Assembly: GCA_947650365.1 (NCBI GenBank)
Contig: OX393549.1
Span: 89,231,156-89,295,155, forward strand
DNA length: 64,000 nt
From: Chamaelirium japonicum
Lineage: Eukaryota; Streptophyta; Magnoliopsida; Liliales; Melanthiaceae
Reading direction: 5' to 3'
The notes beneath the pieces were generated by a model that had not been told where the DNA came from, did no database searches, and worked only from the letters and a program-made list of their open reading frames with translations. This document shows positions 14,738 through 25,865 of the stretch, piece after piece. The translations under genes and the position numbers were made by a program. Within the stretch, counting starts at the first letter, position 1. Every line of letters begins with the position of its first letter.

Positions 14738-15475
14738 TTACTTCTGGAATTTATGTCTAGGTTTTTGGAATGGCTTGGATGGTTGACTCTCTATGATGTT
14801 GACCTTAGGTTTGGATTCGGAGAATCCCTTTTCCCTGAGCCTATATTGCTCCTCAATTCTAATAGAGTTTAGAACTTGAGTTAGGGTTAGGTCACCTTGG
14901 GTATAACTTAGGTGTTTAGAAAACTCGGACCAAGAAGCAGGTAGTTTATCTATAAGACAAGCTATTTGGAAAGTTTCATCAAGGGTGGAACCATTAGTCT
15001 TCAGATGTTGGACTAGGTTCTCAAACTCATGAATCTGATCATTCATGGGTTTGGAGTCAACCATTTTGAAGCTGTTGAAGTCTAACGCTTTGAAGCATTT
15101 TACTCCAACATCATCTAGGCCATACTTACGCTCTAGGGTATCCCATAGGTCCTTAGGGTTTTGAATGGTATAATAGATATCATAGAGTCTATCAGATAAG
15201 GCCCCTAGGATCCTATGAAGGCCATGATAGTTGATTTCTTCTGGGGTCCTAGTAGGAATACCAGAAGTTGATTCAGGTTCAGGTTGTGAAGTGGAGGCTC
15301 GGGTACGACATGTTTGACTAGACCCACTGGATACTCCTGGTGCGGTTTCACCTATGGCTGACAGTAATCCAAGTGTGGTTAGCCAAAATTGCATCTGGTT
15401 TTGCCACCTCTTGAAGTTAGACCCGTCAAACTTCTCGGGTTTGGCACTAAGGATTTCATGGTTTGGTGAGGTCAT
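14738..15475 (-). pseudogene. Copia Gag (UBN2-type), truncated by a stop
   Basis: 246 codons beginning MTSPNHEILSAKPEKFDGSN, followed by FKRWQNQMQFWL. This is the usual start of a plant copia Gag of the UBN2 (gag-polypeptide) class, which builds the virus-like particle. Later family-like strings are LWDTLERKYGLDDVG and LPASWSEFSKHLSYTQGDLT. The open stretch ends at a nonsense codon just before the zinc-knuckle region, so Gag lacks its RNA-binding end. The leader upstream (plus-strand right) is cut by the CACTA insertion at 15634. Confidence 0.88.
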
Positions 15476-15616
15476 TTCGGACCAAAGTAAGGAGTTGAAA
15501 TCTGAGGATTGAAAAATATTTTAAAGCACACTTAGATAGATTTGACTTTTAAAAGTCCAAATGAAACTTCCAAATCCTAACAGCCAGATGGGCTCCAGGT
15601 AGGAGGTGGAGCACTA

Positions 15617-15633
15617 GGCTCGCTCAAATACCA
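15617..15633 (-). other. Primer-binding-site-like sequence
   Basis: The minus strand reads TGGTATTTGAGCGAGCC, close to the TGGTATCAGAGC initiator-Met-tRNA primer site usual in plant copia elements. It lies at the CACTA insertion point. In the undisturbed element it would be about 305 bp from the 5' LTR rather than next to it, so the assignment is tentative. Confidence 0.4.
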
Positions 15634-15653
15634 CACTACAAGAAATAGGGTCT

Positions 15654-16285
15654 TTACCGACGGATATTATTATCACCGTCGGTAATAATACACGTTTTAC
15701 CGACGGTGACAATAATATCCGTCGGTATTATGACTTTAATTTTTTAAATTTTCTTTGCATATTTATACCGACGGTAAACATATTTACCGTCGGTAATATC
15801 CTTTATACCGACGGCTACATATAGACCGTCGGCAAAATGTCATCGTCGTGATATTGTACCGACGGAAATTGTATTTCCGTCGGTATAACCAATTTTACCG
15901 ACAGCCATAATATGTCCGTCGGCAATATACCGACGGTAATTAAATATCCGTCGGTAAAATTGTCCCGACGAAACTCAGTGTAAAAACCGAGCCTCTGGAA
16001 AAAAATAGAACGTTGATTTTCGTCGTGCTTTTTACCGACGGACGTTAAATTTCCGTCGGTATAACTAATTATACCGACGGAATTTATATGTCCGTCGGTA
16101 CCATACCGACGGTAATTAAGTTTCCGTCGGTAAAATGTCCCGACGAAACTCAAGGTGCCAAACCGAGCCTCTGGAAAAAATTGAACTTGTGGTTTCGTGG
16201 TGGAGTTTTACCGACGGATAGTTATTTACCGTCGGTAAAAAGATTAGTTTTACCGACGGAAGGCAAACTTCCCGTCGGTAAAAAC
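15654..16285. repeat. Left subterminal repeats of the CACTA element
   Basis: About 11 copies of CCGACGG and 12 of CCGTCGG alternate, usually within TACCGACGG and CCGTCGGTA, many forming short inverted pairs. A longer unit recurs with a period of about 175 bp: blocks at about 15925-16035 and 16103-16210 share TGTCCCGACGAAACTCA and AACCGAGCCTCTGGAAAAAA. In En/Spm such motifs are the TnpA binding sites; here that role is inferred. Confidence 0.85.
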
Positions 16286-16289
16286 CCTG

Positions 16290-16640
16290 TTATAAATTAA
16301 AAAGACGAGATCCCCTTTGATCTCTTCTGTTTCGATCTCTCCCGGCCGCCCCTCTCTCTCTCTCTCTCTCAATCTCCCCCCCTCCCCGGCCACCCTCCCC
16401 CCCTCCCCGGCCTCCCCCCCCCTCCCCGGCCACCCTCCCCCCCTCCCCGGCCTCCCCCCCCTCCCCGGCCTCCCTCCCCCCCTCCGGCCGGCCGGCCACC
16501 CCTCCCCTCTCGTGCGCACCGGCGAGCTCCGCCTCCTCCTCCTCCTGTGGACTCCGATGAGCTCCTCTCGTGCGTGTCGGCGAGCTCCTCCTCCTCCTCC
16601 TCCCCCCGGTGAGCTCCTCCTCCTTGAATGCAAATGCCCT
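16290..16640. repeat. C-rich minisatellite, possible promoter or leader
   Basis: A (CT)n stretch is followed by tandem units of the type CCTCCCCGGCCACCCTCCCC (about 16372-16500) and CTCCTCCTC runs. It is strongly GC-rich against an AT-rich background. Long open frames on both strands here are low-complexity Pro/Gly/Arg translations and are not accepted as genes. Its position between the subterminal repeats and the transposase gene would fit a promoter or 5' leader. Confidence 0.5.
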
Positions 16641-16955
16641 GGAGTTCATTCATCTTACCCATGCATTGCTGATTTTTTTTTTTTCATATTTCGATCATGA
16701 ATGAAGTCTTTCATTTAATTAGACATGCTTTCCCATATTTCAAAATACTCCTCTTACTGATTTCAAATATCTATTTTGTTGATTTATTTTTCATAGTTAG
16801 AGCAATTCAATAGTCTTCACTTAATGGATTTCTATCCATATCCATTTTGCTGACATTGCTGATTTTCACGGATGGTGGATGCTGCCACAATTTCTATAAT
16901 GTCATGTTAAAAAAGGTTATGGCTGGTTAAAAATCCTATATATTTTGCTTGAAAA
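16641..16955. other. AT-rich spacer, nothing identified
   Basis: No gene or repeat is supportable. Confidence 0.3.
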
Positions 16956-17170
16956 CTCGCAGAGTCGACTTTACACTCGGCCGAGTCGACTCGACTCGGC
17001 TGAGTTTCGATCCGACTCGATCCAAAACTCGAGTTTCGATCCGACTCGGCTGAGTTTCGATCCGACTCGGCTGAGTTTCGATCCGACTCGAGTTTTGTCG
17101 GGTTTTAGCCGAGTTGTCGAGTCTACTCGACTCATTAAGGTTTCGAGTCGAGTCGAGTTTTCGTGTTTTA
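16956..17170. repeat. GAGTCGA-type short tandem repeats
   Basis: Repeats of ACTCGGCTGAGTTTCGATCC (about 21 bp, roughly four copies) and of GAGTCGA/TCGACTC in both orientations. Many are self-complementary. Confidence 0.7.
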
Positions 17171-17244
17171 ATTAAAACATTGAATTTTTATATCCTATCA
17201 AAACTGAATTGAATGGGGGAATGGGGGGCAAAATGTAGTTTTTA

Positions 17245-17660
17245 GACTAGGGTGAGCGTCGGTTTTGTCGGTCGGTTTCGGTGTCGGTTTTGTCGGTTAT
17301 ATTTTTTTCGGTTTACGAAAAATCAAAACCGAAACCGAAACCGAAACCGAAATGGTCGGTTTTTGTCGGTTCGGTGTGATATGAGGTATGCTAAAGCCAT
17401 AAATCTACTCGAGTGACAGAGAGAACCGTCAGACCCCAAGTGTTTACTTGATGAGGCTCCCTGACTTGTTGACTTACTATCGCATAACTTTGGTGCTATG
17501 CCTAGCATTCGAACTATCAGCAGTTCAAATGCTGGCCACCAACCCTAGGTTTACTATGTGACTAGTCTACTCATCATAATACACCCATCCATTAGGGATA
17601 TGGATGGTCTGTAGAAGTTTTGGTTCGGTGTTCCATACTCGGGAACCGAAACCGAAATTG
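17245..17660. repeat. TCGGTT/AACCGA-bounded sequence, possible MITE
   Basis: TTTTGTCGGTCGGTTTCGG-type units at 17255-17300 and AAACCGAAACCGAAACCG at 17330-17350, with a further GGAACCGAAACCGAAAT at about 17641-17657, give an inverted arrangement. The termini could not be fixed. Confidence 0.35.
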
Positions 17661-17723
17661 TGCGGAGTCTTATAACATTGTTTGAAATTATATGTCAGGT
17701 GTTGTATAGCCAGATAGACGAAG

Positions 17724-20700
17724 ATGTCTTCGATCGATAAGAGTTGGATGCGTAATTCGAATCGCATGAGCCAAGAGTACAGAGAAGGAGTCAGGAAATT
17801 TCTGGATTTTGCATTTGAGCGTCTTGCACCGCTTGATGGAAAAATTGTGTGTCCCTGTATAGACTGCGGAAGGGTGATTAGGAAGGTTCGAGAGGAATGT
17901 GAGGTTGATCTGGTAATGTGTGGCATTGACATTACCTATACCCGTTGGTTCTCGCACGGTGAGGAGCTAGATGCAATCCCCATGGCAGCTCACGGTGAAA
18001 CTTCAAACACAGTGATCGCTGATGATAATATTAATACAGACGATGACGATGACATGCAGGGTATGATACATGATTTGCAAGGTGGAATAGGCACGGAAAC
18101 ACCGTCAGGTGATCAGCCCAATATCGAAGCGGACAAGTTCTACAGATTGCTTAAAGATGCCGAACAACCTCTATACCCGGGGTGTGAGAAGTTTTCAAAA
18201 CTCTCTTTCACTGTAAAGCTTCTTCATTTGAAGTGCCTCAATGGTTGGAGTAATAAGTTATTTAATATATTGGTAGAGTTGCTGAAAGAGGCTTTTCCTA
18301 TGGGTGAGACAGTACCGAAATCATTCTACGAGGCGAAGAAGACAATTAAAGATCTCGGTCTGGGTTATGAGAAAATTGATGCATGCGTGAACGATTGTAT
18401 GTTGTACCGGAAAGAGTACGAACATGCGCGGTCATGCCACATATGCGGAGCAACGAGATATAAAGAGACGGATGCCGAGTCTAGTACCAGTCGAAGGAAG
18501 AAAAATATATCTGCAAAGGTTCTCCTATACTTCCCGCTCAGGGACAGGCTTCAAAGGTTGTTTATGTCATCGAAGACTGCTGAGCACATGAGGTGGCATG
18601 CACGAGAACGTACAGATGACGGGATTATGAGACATCCGGCCGACTCTCTGACGTGGAAAGATTTTGATCATACATATCCTGAATTCGCATGTGAAGTTCG
18701 CAACGTCAGGTTAGGGCTTGCTAGCGATGGCTTCAATCCCTTTGGGAATATGAGTGTGTCGTACAGCATTTGGCCAGTTGTTCTAGTTCTATACAATTTG
18801 CCTCCCTGGATGTGCTTAAAAAAGCCATACACAATGCTCTCCTTGCTTATTCCCGGACCCAGGTCGCCTGGTAATGATATTGACGTTTACTTGCAGCCGT
18901 TGATTGAGGAGTTGAACGAGTTATGGGAAGTTGGGGCCGATACGTATGATGCCTCGTTGCGCCAGAATTTTCGGATGCATGCGGCACTTCTATGGACCAT
19001 CAACGATTTTCCTGCATATGCCAACTTATCCGGGTGGAGTACTAAAGGAAAATTGGCGTGCCCTACATGCAATAAGGAGACAGATTCATTACGGTTGAAG
19101 AACGGAGGTAAGTTCTGTTATATGGGCCATCGAAGATTCCTTGTTGACGGCCATAAGTGGAGGCAGAACAAAAGAGCTTTCAACGGCAAGAAGGAACTTG
19201 CAAAGGCCCCGGAGCAGCTTTCGGGGGTAGAAGTCTTGTGCGAATTGGATCAGCTTGATGCCGTGGCACTTGGAAAAGGTAAAAAGAAGAGAACGCATGA
19301 AGATTCTACGCGTGAGCATAACTGGAAGAAGAAGAGTATTTTCTTTAAACTACCGTACTGGAGCAGCCTACTCTTGCGGCATAACTTGGATGTCATGCAT
19401 ATCGAGAAAAATGTGTGTGACAACATTATAGGAACACTGCTGAATCTCGACGGTAAGACGAAGGATAATCTTAAATCTCGTCTCGATCTTAAGGAGTTGG
19501 GCATCCGAAAATCACTTCATCCCCAAGAGATTGGGGATAAGTATGTGTTGCCAGTTGCATGCTACACCATGAGCTCACAGCAAAAGGCAGCCTTATGTGC
19601 ATTCCTACGGTCTGTGAAAATGCCAGACGGTTATTCTTCGAATATCGCACAATGCGTGCAAGAGAACGGCCGAAAGTTGTCTGGATTAAAGAGCCACGAT
19701 TGTCATGTTCTTATGCAGCGATTGTTATCTCTTGCTATACGTGGAATTTAACCGAAGAGGTGTCCGGTCCGTTAATTGAGCTCAGTACTTTTTTCAGACA
19801 GTTGTGCTCGAAGGTACTTAGAGTGGACCAACTTGAACAGATGGAGAGGGATATTGCGCTCACATTGTGCAAGTTAGAGATGATATTTCCACCTTCCTTC
19901 TTTGATGTCATGGTGCATTTGACCGTGCACTTGGCAAATGAGGCCAAACTCGGCGGCCCAGTTCATTACCGGTGGATGTATTTTATCGAGAGGTAATCGT
20001 CTCGTCTCATTCGCACAATGTATTTGATCGTTCTTGATATATTCATCCAAATATTTTTTTCTCAAATTAGGTACTTGCGAACATTGAAATCATATGTTCG
20101 TAATAAAAGTCGTCCGGAGGGATCAATTGCTGAAGGATACCTAGCAGAAAAATGTCTAACATTCTGCTCAAGATACCTACATGGTATAGACACGCGATTC
20201 AATCAACTTGAGCGGAACTATGACGGTGGTCCAATAGACTTCGATGGGGGTCTGTCTATATTTGCCGAAATGGGTAGACCTGTAGGAGGAGGCAAAACCC
20301 GTCGATTGTCTGTAGATGAGATTCAACAGGCACATATGTATGTGTTGCGCCAATGTGATGAAGTGTGGCCATTCATTGAGTAAGCATTTTACGATCATTT
20401 ACTCATTCTTTCAGTCCATTCATTAAGTATATATGCTAATTATAATCTAATTCATAACCGGTAAAACAGGAAGCATAAAGCCATCATTAATAATCGGGGT
20501 ACTCGAAATGCTCCCCAAATTCATGATCGTGAATTCCCATCGTGGTTCGAGAAACACGTAAGTATTCACATCATTACTGAATTTCATTGACATCCATTAC
20601 CGAACAATAATTATGTATTCATATCATGAATGTCGTGTGGTTATTATAGGCACAGGAGCTGCACGACAACCACGATCCACTGATGAATGAGGATCTCTGG

Positions 20701-21252
20701 CGCTTATCTTGTAGTCCTTTGCAAGACGCAATATCGTACGATGGTTATATCGTGAACGGTTATAAATTTCGGACGAAAGATAGTGAAAAATCACGAAGAA
20801 CCCAAAATAGTGGGGTTGTCGTCAACGGTGAGCAAGAAGAATTAGAAAATATCGACTTCTACGGCGTCCTCAACGAGATTCTCGAGATTAAATTCCTTGG
20901 CCAAAATCGGATCGTATTATTCAAATGCGATTGGTATGATGTTAATAATCGCGGGAGTGGTTATAATGTCGACAAATACGGTTTTATCAGCATCAACACT
21001 GCCAAGAGATTGAATACCCAATATGAAGATCCATTCATTCTTGCCTCTCAAGCGCAACAGATATTTTATGCATCGGATAATACCTCTTCAGGTTGGCAAA
21101 TTGTAGTTAGGTCACCACCTAGAGATTTTTATGACATGGGAGACAAGGATGCGGGGGTCATCGATGATGATTTGGATGCATACCAGAATGATGAGATAAT
21201 CATTGTCGACGCAGTGCACGACAAAAATGAAGATGTCGACAATATAAACTAG
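17724..21252 (+). pseudogene. CACTA TNP2-type transposase gene, one frameshift
   Basis: Catalytic transposase of the CACTA element. Exons by splice-site reading: 17724-19992, 20071-20379, 20470-20557 and 20650-21252, all with GT-AG introns and matching phases. Domains in order: transposase-associated N-terminus (DKSWMRN, CPCIDCGRV, YTRWFSHGE), the Transposase_21/TNP2 core (HICGATRYK, MRWHARERTDDG, RLGLASDGFNPFGNMS, YSIWPVVLVLYNLP, LLIPGPRSPGNDID, CPTCNKET, LDVMHIEKNVCDNIIGTLL), DUF4218 (GLKSHDCHVLMQRLL, WMYFIERYLRTLKSYVRN, EGSIAEGYLAEKCL) and DUF4216 (VLFKCDWYDV). At about 19745 the frame is lost by an apparent one-base deletion in a T run; homology resumes at once in the next frame. Otherwise the roughly 1,090-codon gene is open, so a sequencing error is possible. 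It needs a TnpA partner, which is present downstream. Confidence 0.9.
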
Positions 21253-21530
21253 ACAGCGAATGCAGATCAAATAATAGAAGAGGGAAGCGATGAGAGTGAC
21301 AGAGATGAGACAGAAAATGACTAGACCGTATGTAAATCAAATTGTTTCATATTTAAATCAAATTATTTCATATATAATTAAATCATATTGTTTCATATGT
21401 ATATCATATTATTTCATATGTAAATCATACTGTTTCACCGATTCATATGTAAATCATACCGTTTCATATGTAAATCATACCGTTTCCCCGATTTACGATC
21501 CGATCGATTCACCGATTTAGAGTCTAAGAG
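21253..21530. repeat. Transposase 3' region with TTTCATATGTAAATCATA repeats
   Basis: After the stop codon, about eight degenerate 20-21 bp units of the type TTTCATATGTAAATCATAC run to the start of the satellite. The same repeat borders the satellite at 25693-25865 and 31312-31450. Confidence 0.75.
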
Positions 21531-24500
21531 TTGGAAAATCATAAGTTAGCGTGTTTCGGATATGAAATAGGTTTGGATTCGATCCGATCGTCATCGGATC
21601 GGCATCCGATAATTCGAACTAGGAATTATTCCATATTTCGGACTTGCGAGCGGGTTCTAATTGGATATTTGACCAATTTACGCTCCGATTCACCGATTTA
21701 GAGTCTAAGTGTTGGAAAATCATAACTTAGCGTGTTTCGGATATGAAATAGGTTTGGATTCGATCCGATCGTCATCGGATCGGCATCCGATAATTCGAAC
21801 TTGGAATTATTTCGTATTTCGGACTTGCGAGCGGGTTCTAATTGGATATTTGACCAATTTACGCTCCGATTCACCGATTTAGAGTCTAAGTGTTGGAAAA
21901 TCATAAGTTAGCGTGTTTCGGATATGAAATAGGTTTGGATTCAATCCGATCGTCATCGGATCCGCATCCGATAATTCGAAGTTGGAATTATTCCGTATTT
22001 CGGACTTGCGAGCGGGTTCTAATTGGATATTTGACCAATTTACGATTCAATTCACCGATTTAGAGTCTAAGTATTAGAAAATCATAAGTTAGCGTGTTTC
22101 GGATATGAAATAGCTAGGTTTGGATTCGATCGGATCGTCATCGGATCGGCATCCGATAATTCGAACTTGGAATTATTCCGTATTTCGGACTTGCGAGCGG
22201 GTTCTAATTGGATATTTGACCAATTTACGCTCCGATTCACCGATTTAGAGTCTAAGTGTTGGAAAATCATAAGTTAGCGTGTTTCGGATATGAAATAGGT
22301 TTGGATTCGATCCGATCGTCATCGGATCGGCATCCGGTAATTCGAAGTTGGAATTATTCCGTATTTCGGACTTGCGAGCGGGTTCTAATTGGATATTTGA
22401 CCAATTTACGTTCCGATTCACCGATTTAGAGTCTAAGTGTTGGAAAATCATAAGTTAGCGTGTTTCGGATATGAAATAGGTTTTGATTCGATCCGATCGT
22501 CATCGGATCCGCATCCGATAATTCGAAGTTGGAATTATTCCGTATTTCGGACTTGCGAGCGGGTTCTAATTGGATATTTGACCAATTTACGATTCGATTC
22601 ACCGATTTAGAGTCTAAGTGTTGGAAAATCATAAGTTAGCGTGTTTCGGATATGAAATAGCTAGGTTTGGATTCGATCGGATCGTCATCGGATCGGCATC
22701 CGATAATTCAAACTTGGAATTATTCCGTATTTCGGACTTGCGAGCGGGTTCTAATTGGATATTTGACCAATTTACGCTCCGATTCACCGATTTAGAGTCT
22801 AAGTGTTGGAAAATCATAAGTTAGCGTGTTTCGGATATGAAATAGGTTTGGATTCGATCCGATCGTCATCGGATCGGCATCCGGTAATTCGAAGTTGGAA
22901 TTATTCTGTATTTCGGACTTGCGAGCGGGTTCTAATTGGATATTTGACCAATTTACGTTCTGATTCACCGATTTAGAGTCTAAGTGTTGGAAAATCATAA
23001 GTTAGCATGTTTCGGATATGAAATAGGTTTGGATTCGATCGGATCATCATCGGATCGGCATCCGATAATTCAAACTTGGAATTATTCCGTATTTCGGACT
23101 TGCGAGCGGGTTCTAATTTGATATTTGACCAATTTACGCTCCGATTCACCGATTTAGAGTCTAAGTGTTGGAAAATCATAAGTTAGCGTGTTTCGGATAT
23201 GAAATAGATTTGGATTCGAGCCAATCGTCATCGGATCGGCATCCAATAATTCGAACTTCGAATTATTCCGTATTTCGGACTTGCGAGCGGGTTCTAATTG
23301 GATATTTGACCAATTTATGCTCCGATTCACCGATTTAGAGTCTAAGTGTTGGAAAATCATAAGTTAGCGTGTTTCGGATATGAAATAGGTTTGGATTCGA
23401 TCCGATAGTCATCGGATCGGCATCCGGTAATTCGAAGTTGGAATTATTCCGTATTTCGGACTTGCGAGCGGGTTCTAATTGGATATTTGACCAATTTACG
23501 TTCCGATTCACCGATTTAGAGTCTAAGTGTTGGAAAATCATAAGTTAGCGTGTTTCCGATATGAAATAGGTTTGGATTCGATCGGATCATCATCGGATCG
23601 GCATCCGATAATTCGAACTTGGAATTATTCCGTATTTCGGACTTGCGAGCGGGTTCCAATTGGATATTTGACCAATTTACGTTCCGATTCACCGATTTAG
23701 AGTCTAAGTGTTGGAAAATCATAAGTTAGCGTGTTTCGGATATGAAATAGGTTTGGATTCGATCCGATCGTCATCGGATCCGCATCCGATAATTCGAAGT
23801 TGGAATTATTCTGTATTTCGGACTTGCGAACGGGTTCTAATTGGATATTTGACCAATTTACGATTCGATTCACCGATTTAGAGTCTAAGTGTTGGAAAAT
23901 CATAAGTTAGCGTGTTTCGGATATGAAATAGCTAGGTTTGGATTCGATCGGATCGTCATCGGATCGGCATCCGATAATTCGAACTTGGAATTATTCCGTA
24001 TTTCGGACTTGCGAGCGGGTTCTAATTGGATATTTGACCAATTTACGCTCCGATTCACCGATTTAGAGTCTAAGTGTTGGAAAATCATAAGTTAGCGTGT
24101 TTCGGATATGAAATAGGTTTGGATTCGATCCGATCGTCATCGGATCGGCATCCGGTAATTCGAAGTTGGAATTATTCCGTATTTCGGACTTGCGAGCGGG
24201 TTCTAATTGGATATTTGACCAATTTACGTTCCGATTCACCGATTTAGAGTCTAAGTGTTGGAAAATCATAAGTTAGCGTGTTTCGGATATGAAATAGGTT
24301 TGGATTCGATCCGATCGTCATCGGATCCGCATCCGATAATTCGAAGTTGGAATTATTCCGTATTTCGGACTTGCGAGCGGGTTCTAATTGGATATTTGAC
24401 CAATTTACGATTCGATTCACCGATTTAGAGTCTAAGTGTTGGAAAATCATAAGTTAGCGTGTTTCGGATATGAAATAGCTAGGTTTGGATTCGATCGGAT

Positions 24501-25690
24501 CGGCATCGATAATTCGAACTTGGAATTATTCCGTATTTCGGACTTGCGAGCGGGTTCTAATTGGATATTTGACCAATTTACGCTCCGATTCACCGATTTA
24601 GAGTCTAAGTGTTGGAAAATCATAAGTTAGCGTGTTTCGGATATGAAATAGGTTTGGATTCGATCCGATCGTCATCGGATCGGCATCCGGTAATTCGAAG
24701 TTGGAATTATTCCGTATTTCGGACTTGCGAGCGGGTTCTAATTGGATATTTGACCAATTTACGTTCCGATTCACCGATTTAGAGTCTAAGTGTCGGAAAA
24801 TCATAAGTTAGCGTGTTTCGGATATGAAATAGGTTTGGATTCGATCGGATCATCATCGGATCGGCATCCGATAATTCGAACTTGGAATTATTCCGTATTT
24901 CGGACTTGCGAGCGGGTTCTAATTTGATATTTGACCAATTTACGCTCCGATTCACCGATTTAGAGTCTAAGTGTTGGAAAATCATAAGTTAGCGTGTTTC
25001 GGATATGAAATAGGTTTGGATTCGAGCCGATCGTCATCGGATCGGCATCCAATAATTCGAACTTGGAATTATTCCGTATTTCGGACTTGCGAGCGGGTTC
25101 TAATTGGATATTTGACCAATTTACGCTCCGCTTCACCAATTTAGAGTCTAAGTGTTGGAAAATCATAAGTTAGCGTGTTTCGGATATGAAATAGGTTTGG
25201 ATCGATCGGATCGTCATCGGATCGGCATCCGATAATTCGAACTTGGAATTATTCCGTATTTCGGACTTGCGAGCGAGTTCTAATTGGATATTTGACCAAT
25301 TTACGCTCCGATTCACCGATTTAGAGTCTAAGTGTTGGAAAATCATAAGTTAGCGTGTTTCGGATATGAAATAGGTTTGGATTCGAGTCGATCGTCATCG
25401 GATCGGCATCCAATAATTCGAACTTGGAATTATTCCATATTTCGGACTTGCGAGCGGGTTCTAATTGGATATTTGACCAATTTACGCTCCGATTCACCGA
25501 TTTAGAGTCTAAGTGTTGGATAATCATAACTTAGCGTGTTTCGGATATGAAATAGGTTTGGATTCGATCCGATCGTCATCGGATCGGCATCCGATAATTC
25601 GAACTTGGAATTATATTCCGTATTTCGGACTTGCGAGCGGGTTCTAATTGGATATTTGACTAATTTACGATCCGATTAACCGATTTAGAG
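21520..25690 (-). repeat. 181-bp satellite array 1, about 23 monomers
   Basis: Tandem 181-bp monomers. One unit runs from TTAGAGTCTAAGTGTTGGAA through CATAAGTTAGCGTGTTTCGG, GGTTTGGATTCGATC, the dyad-rich GGATCGGCATCCG block, GGACTTGCGAGCGGGTTCTA and TTTGACCAATTTACG. Here the monomers lie in the orientation opposite to the right-hand arrays. Diagnostic variants such as an added CTAG after GAAATAG (about 22113, 22659, 23930, 24478) mark individual monomers. Short frames of about 62-68 codons recur in every monomer but shift frame because 181 is not a multiple of three, so they are not genes. Confidence 0.95.
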
Positions 25691-25692
25691 TC

Positions 25693-25865
25693 TAACTGTT
25701 TCATATTGTTTCATATTGTTTCGTATTGCGAGCGGGTTCATATTGTTTCATATTGTTTCATATTGTTTCATATGTAAATCATACTGTTTCATATGTAAAT
25801 CAAACTGTTTCATATTGTTTCATATGTAAATCTTACTATTTCATATGTAAATTAAATTGTTTCAG
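25693..25865. repeat. TTTCATATTG/ATGTAAATC repeats upstream of TnpA copy 1
   Basis: Tandem short units of TTTCATATTG and TTTCATATGTAAATCATAC lie between satellite array 1 and the first TnpA-like gene. The same arrangement is mirrored at 31312-31450, so this is probably that gene's 5' flank. Confidence 0.75.

Noticed and set aside
16250..16700. Pro-rich and Gly/Arg-rich open frames
   Set aside because: They are translations of a C-rich minisatellite in several frames, with no supporting start, splice or domain evidence.
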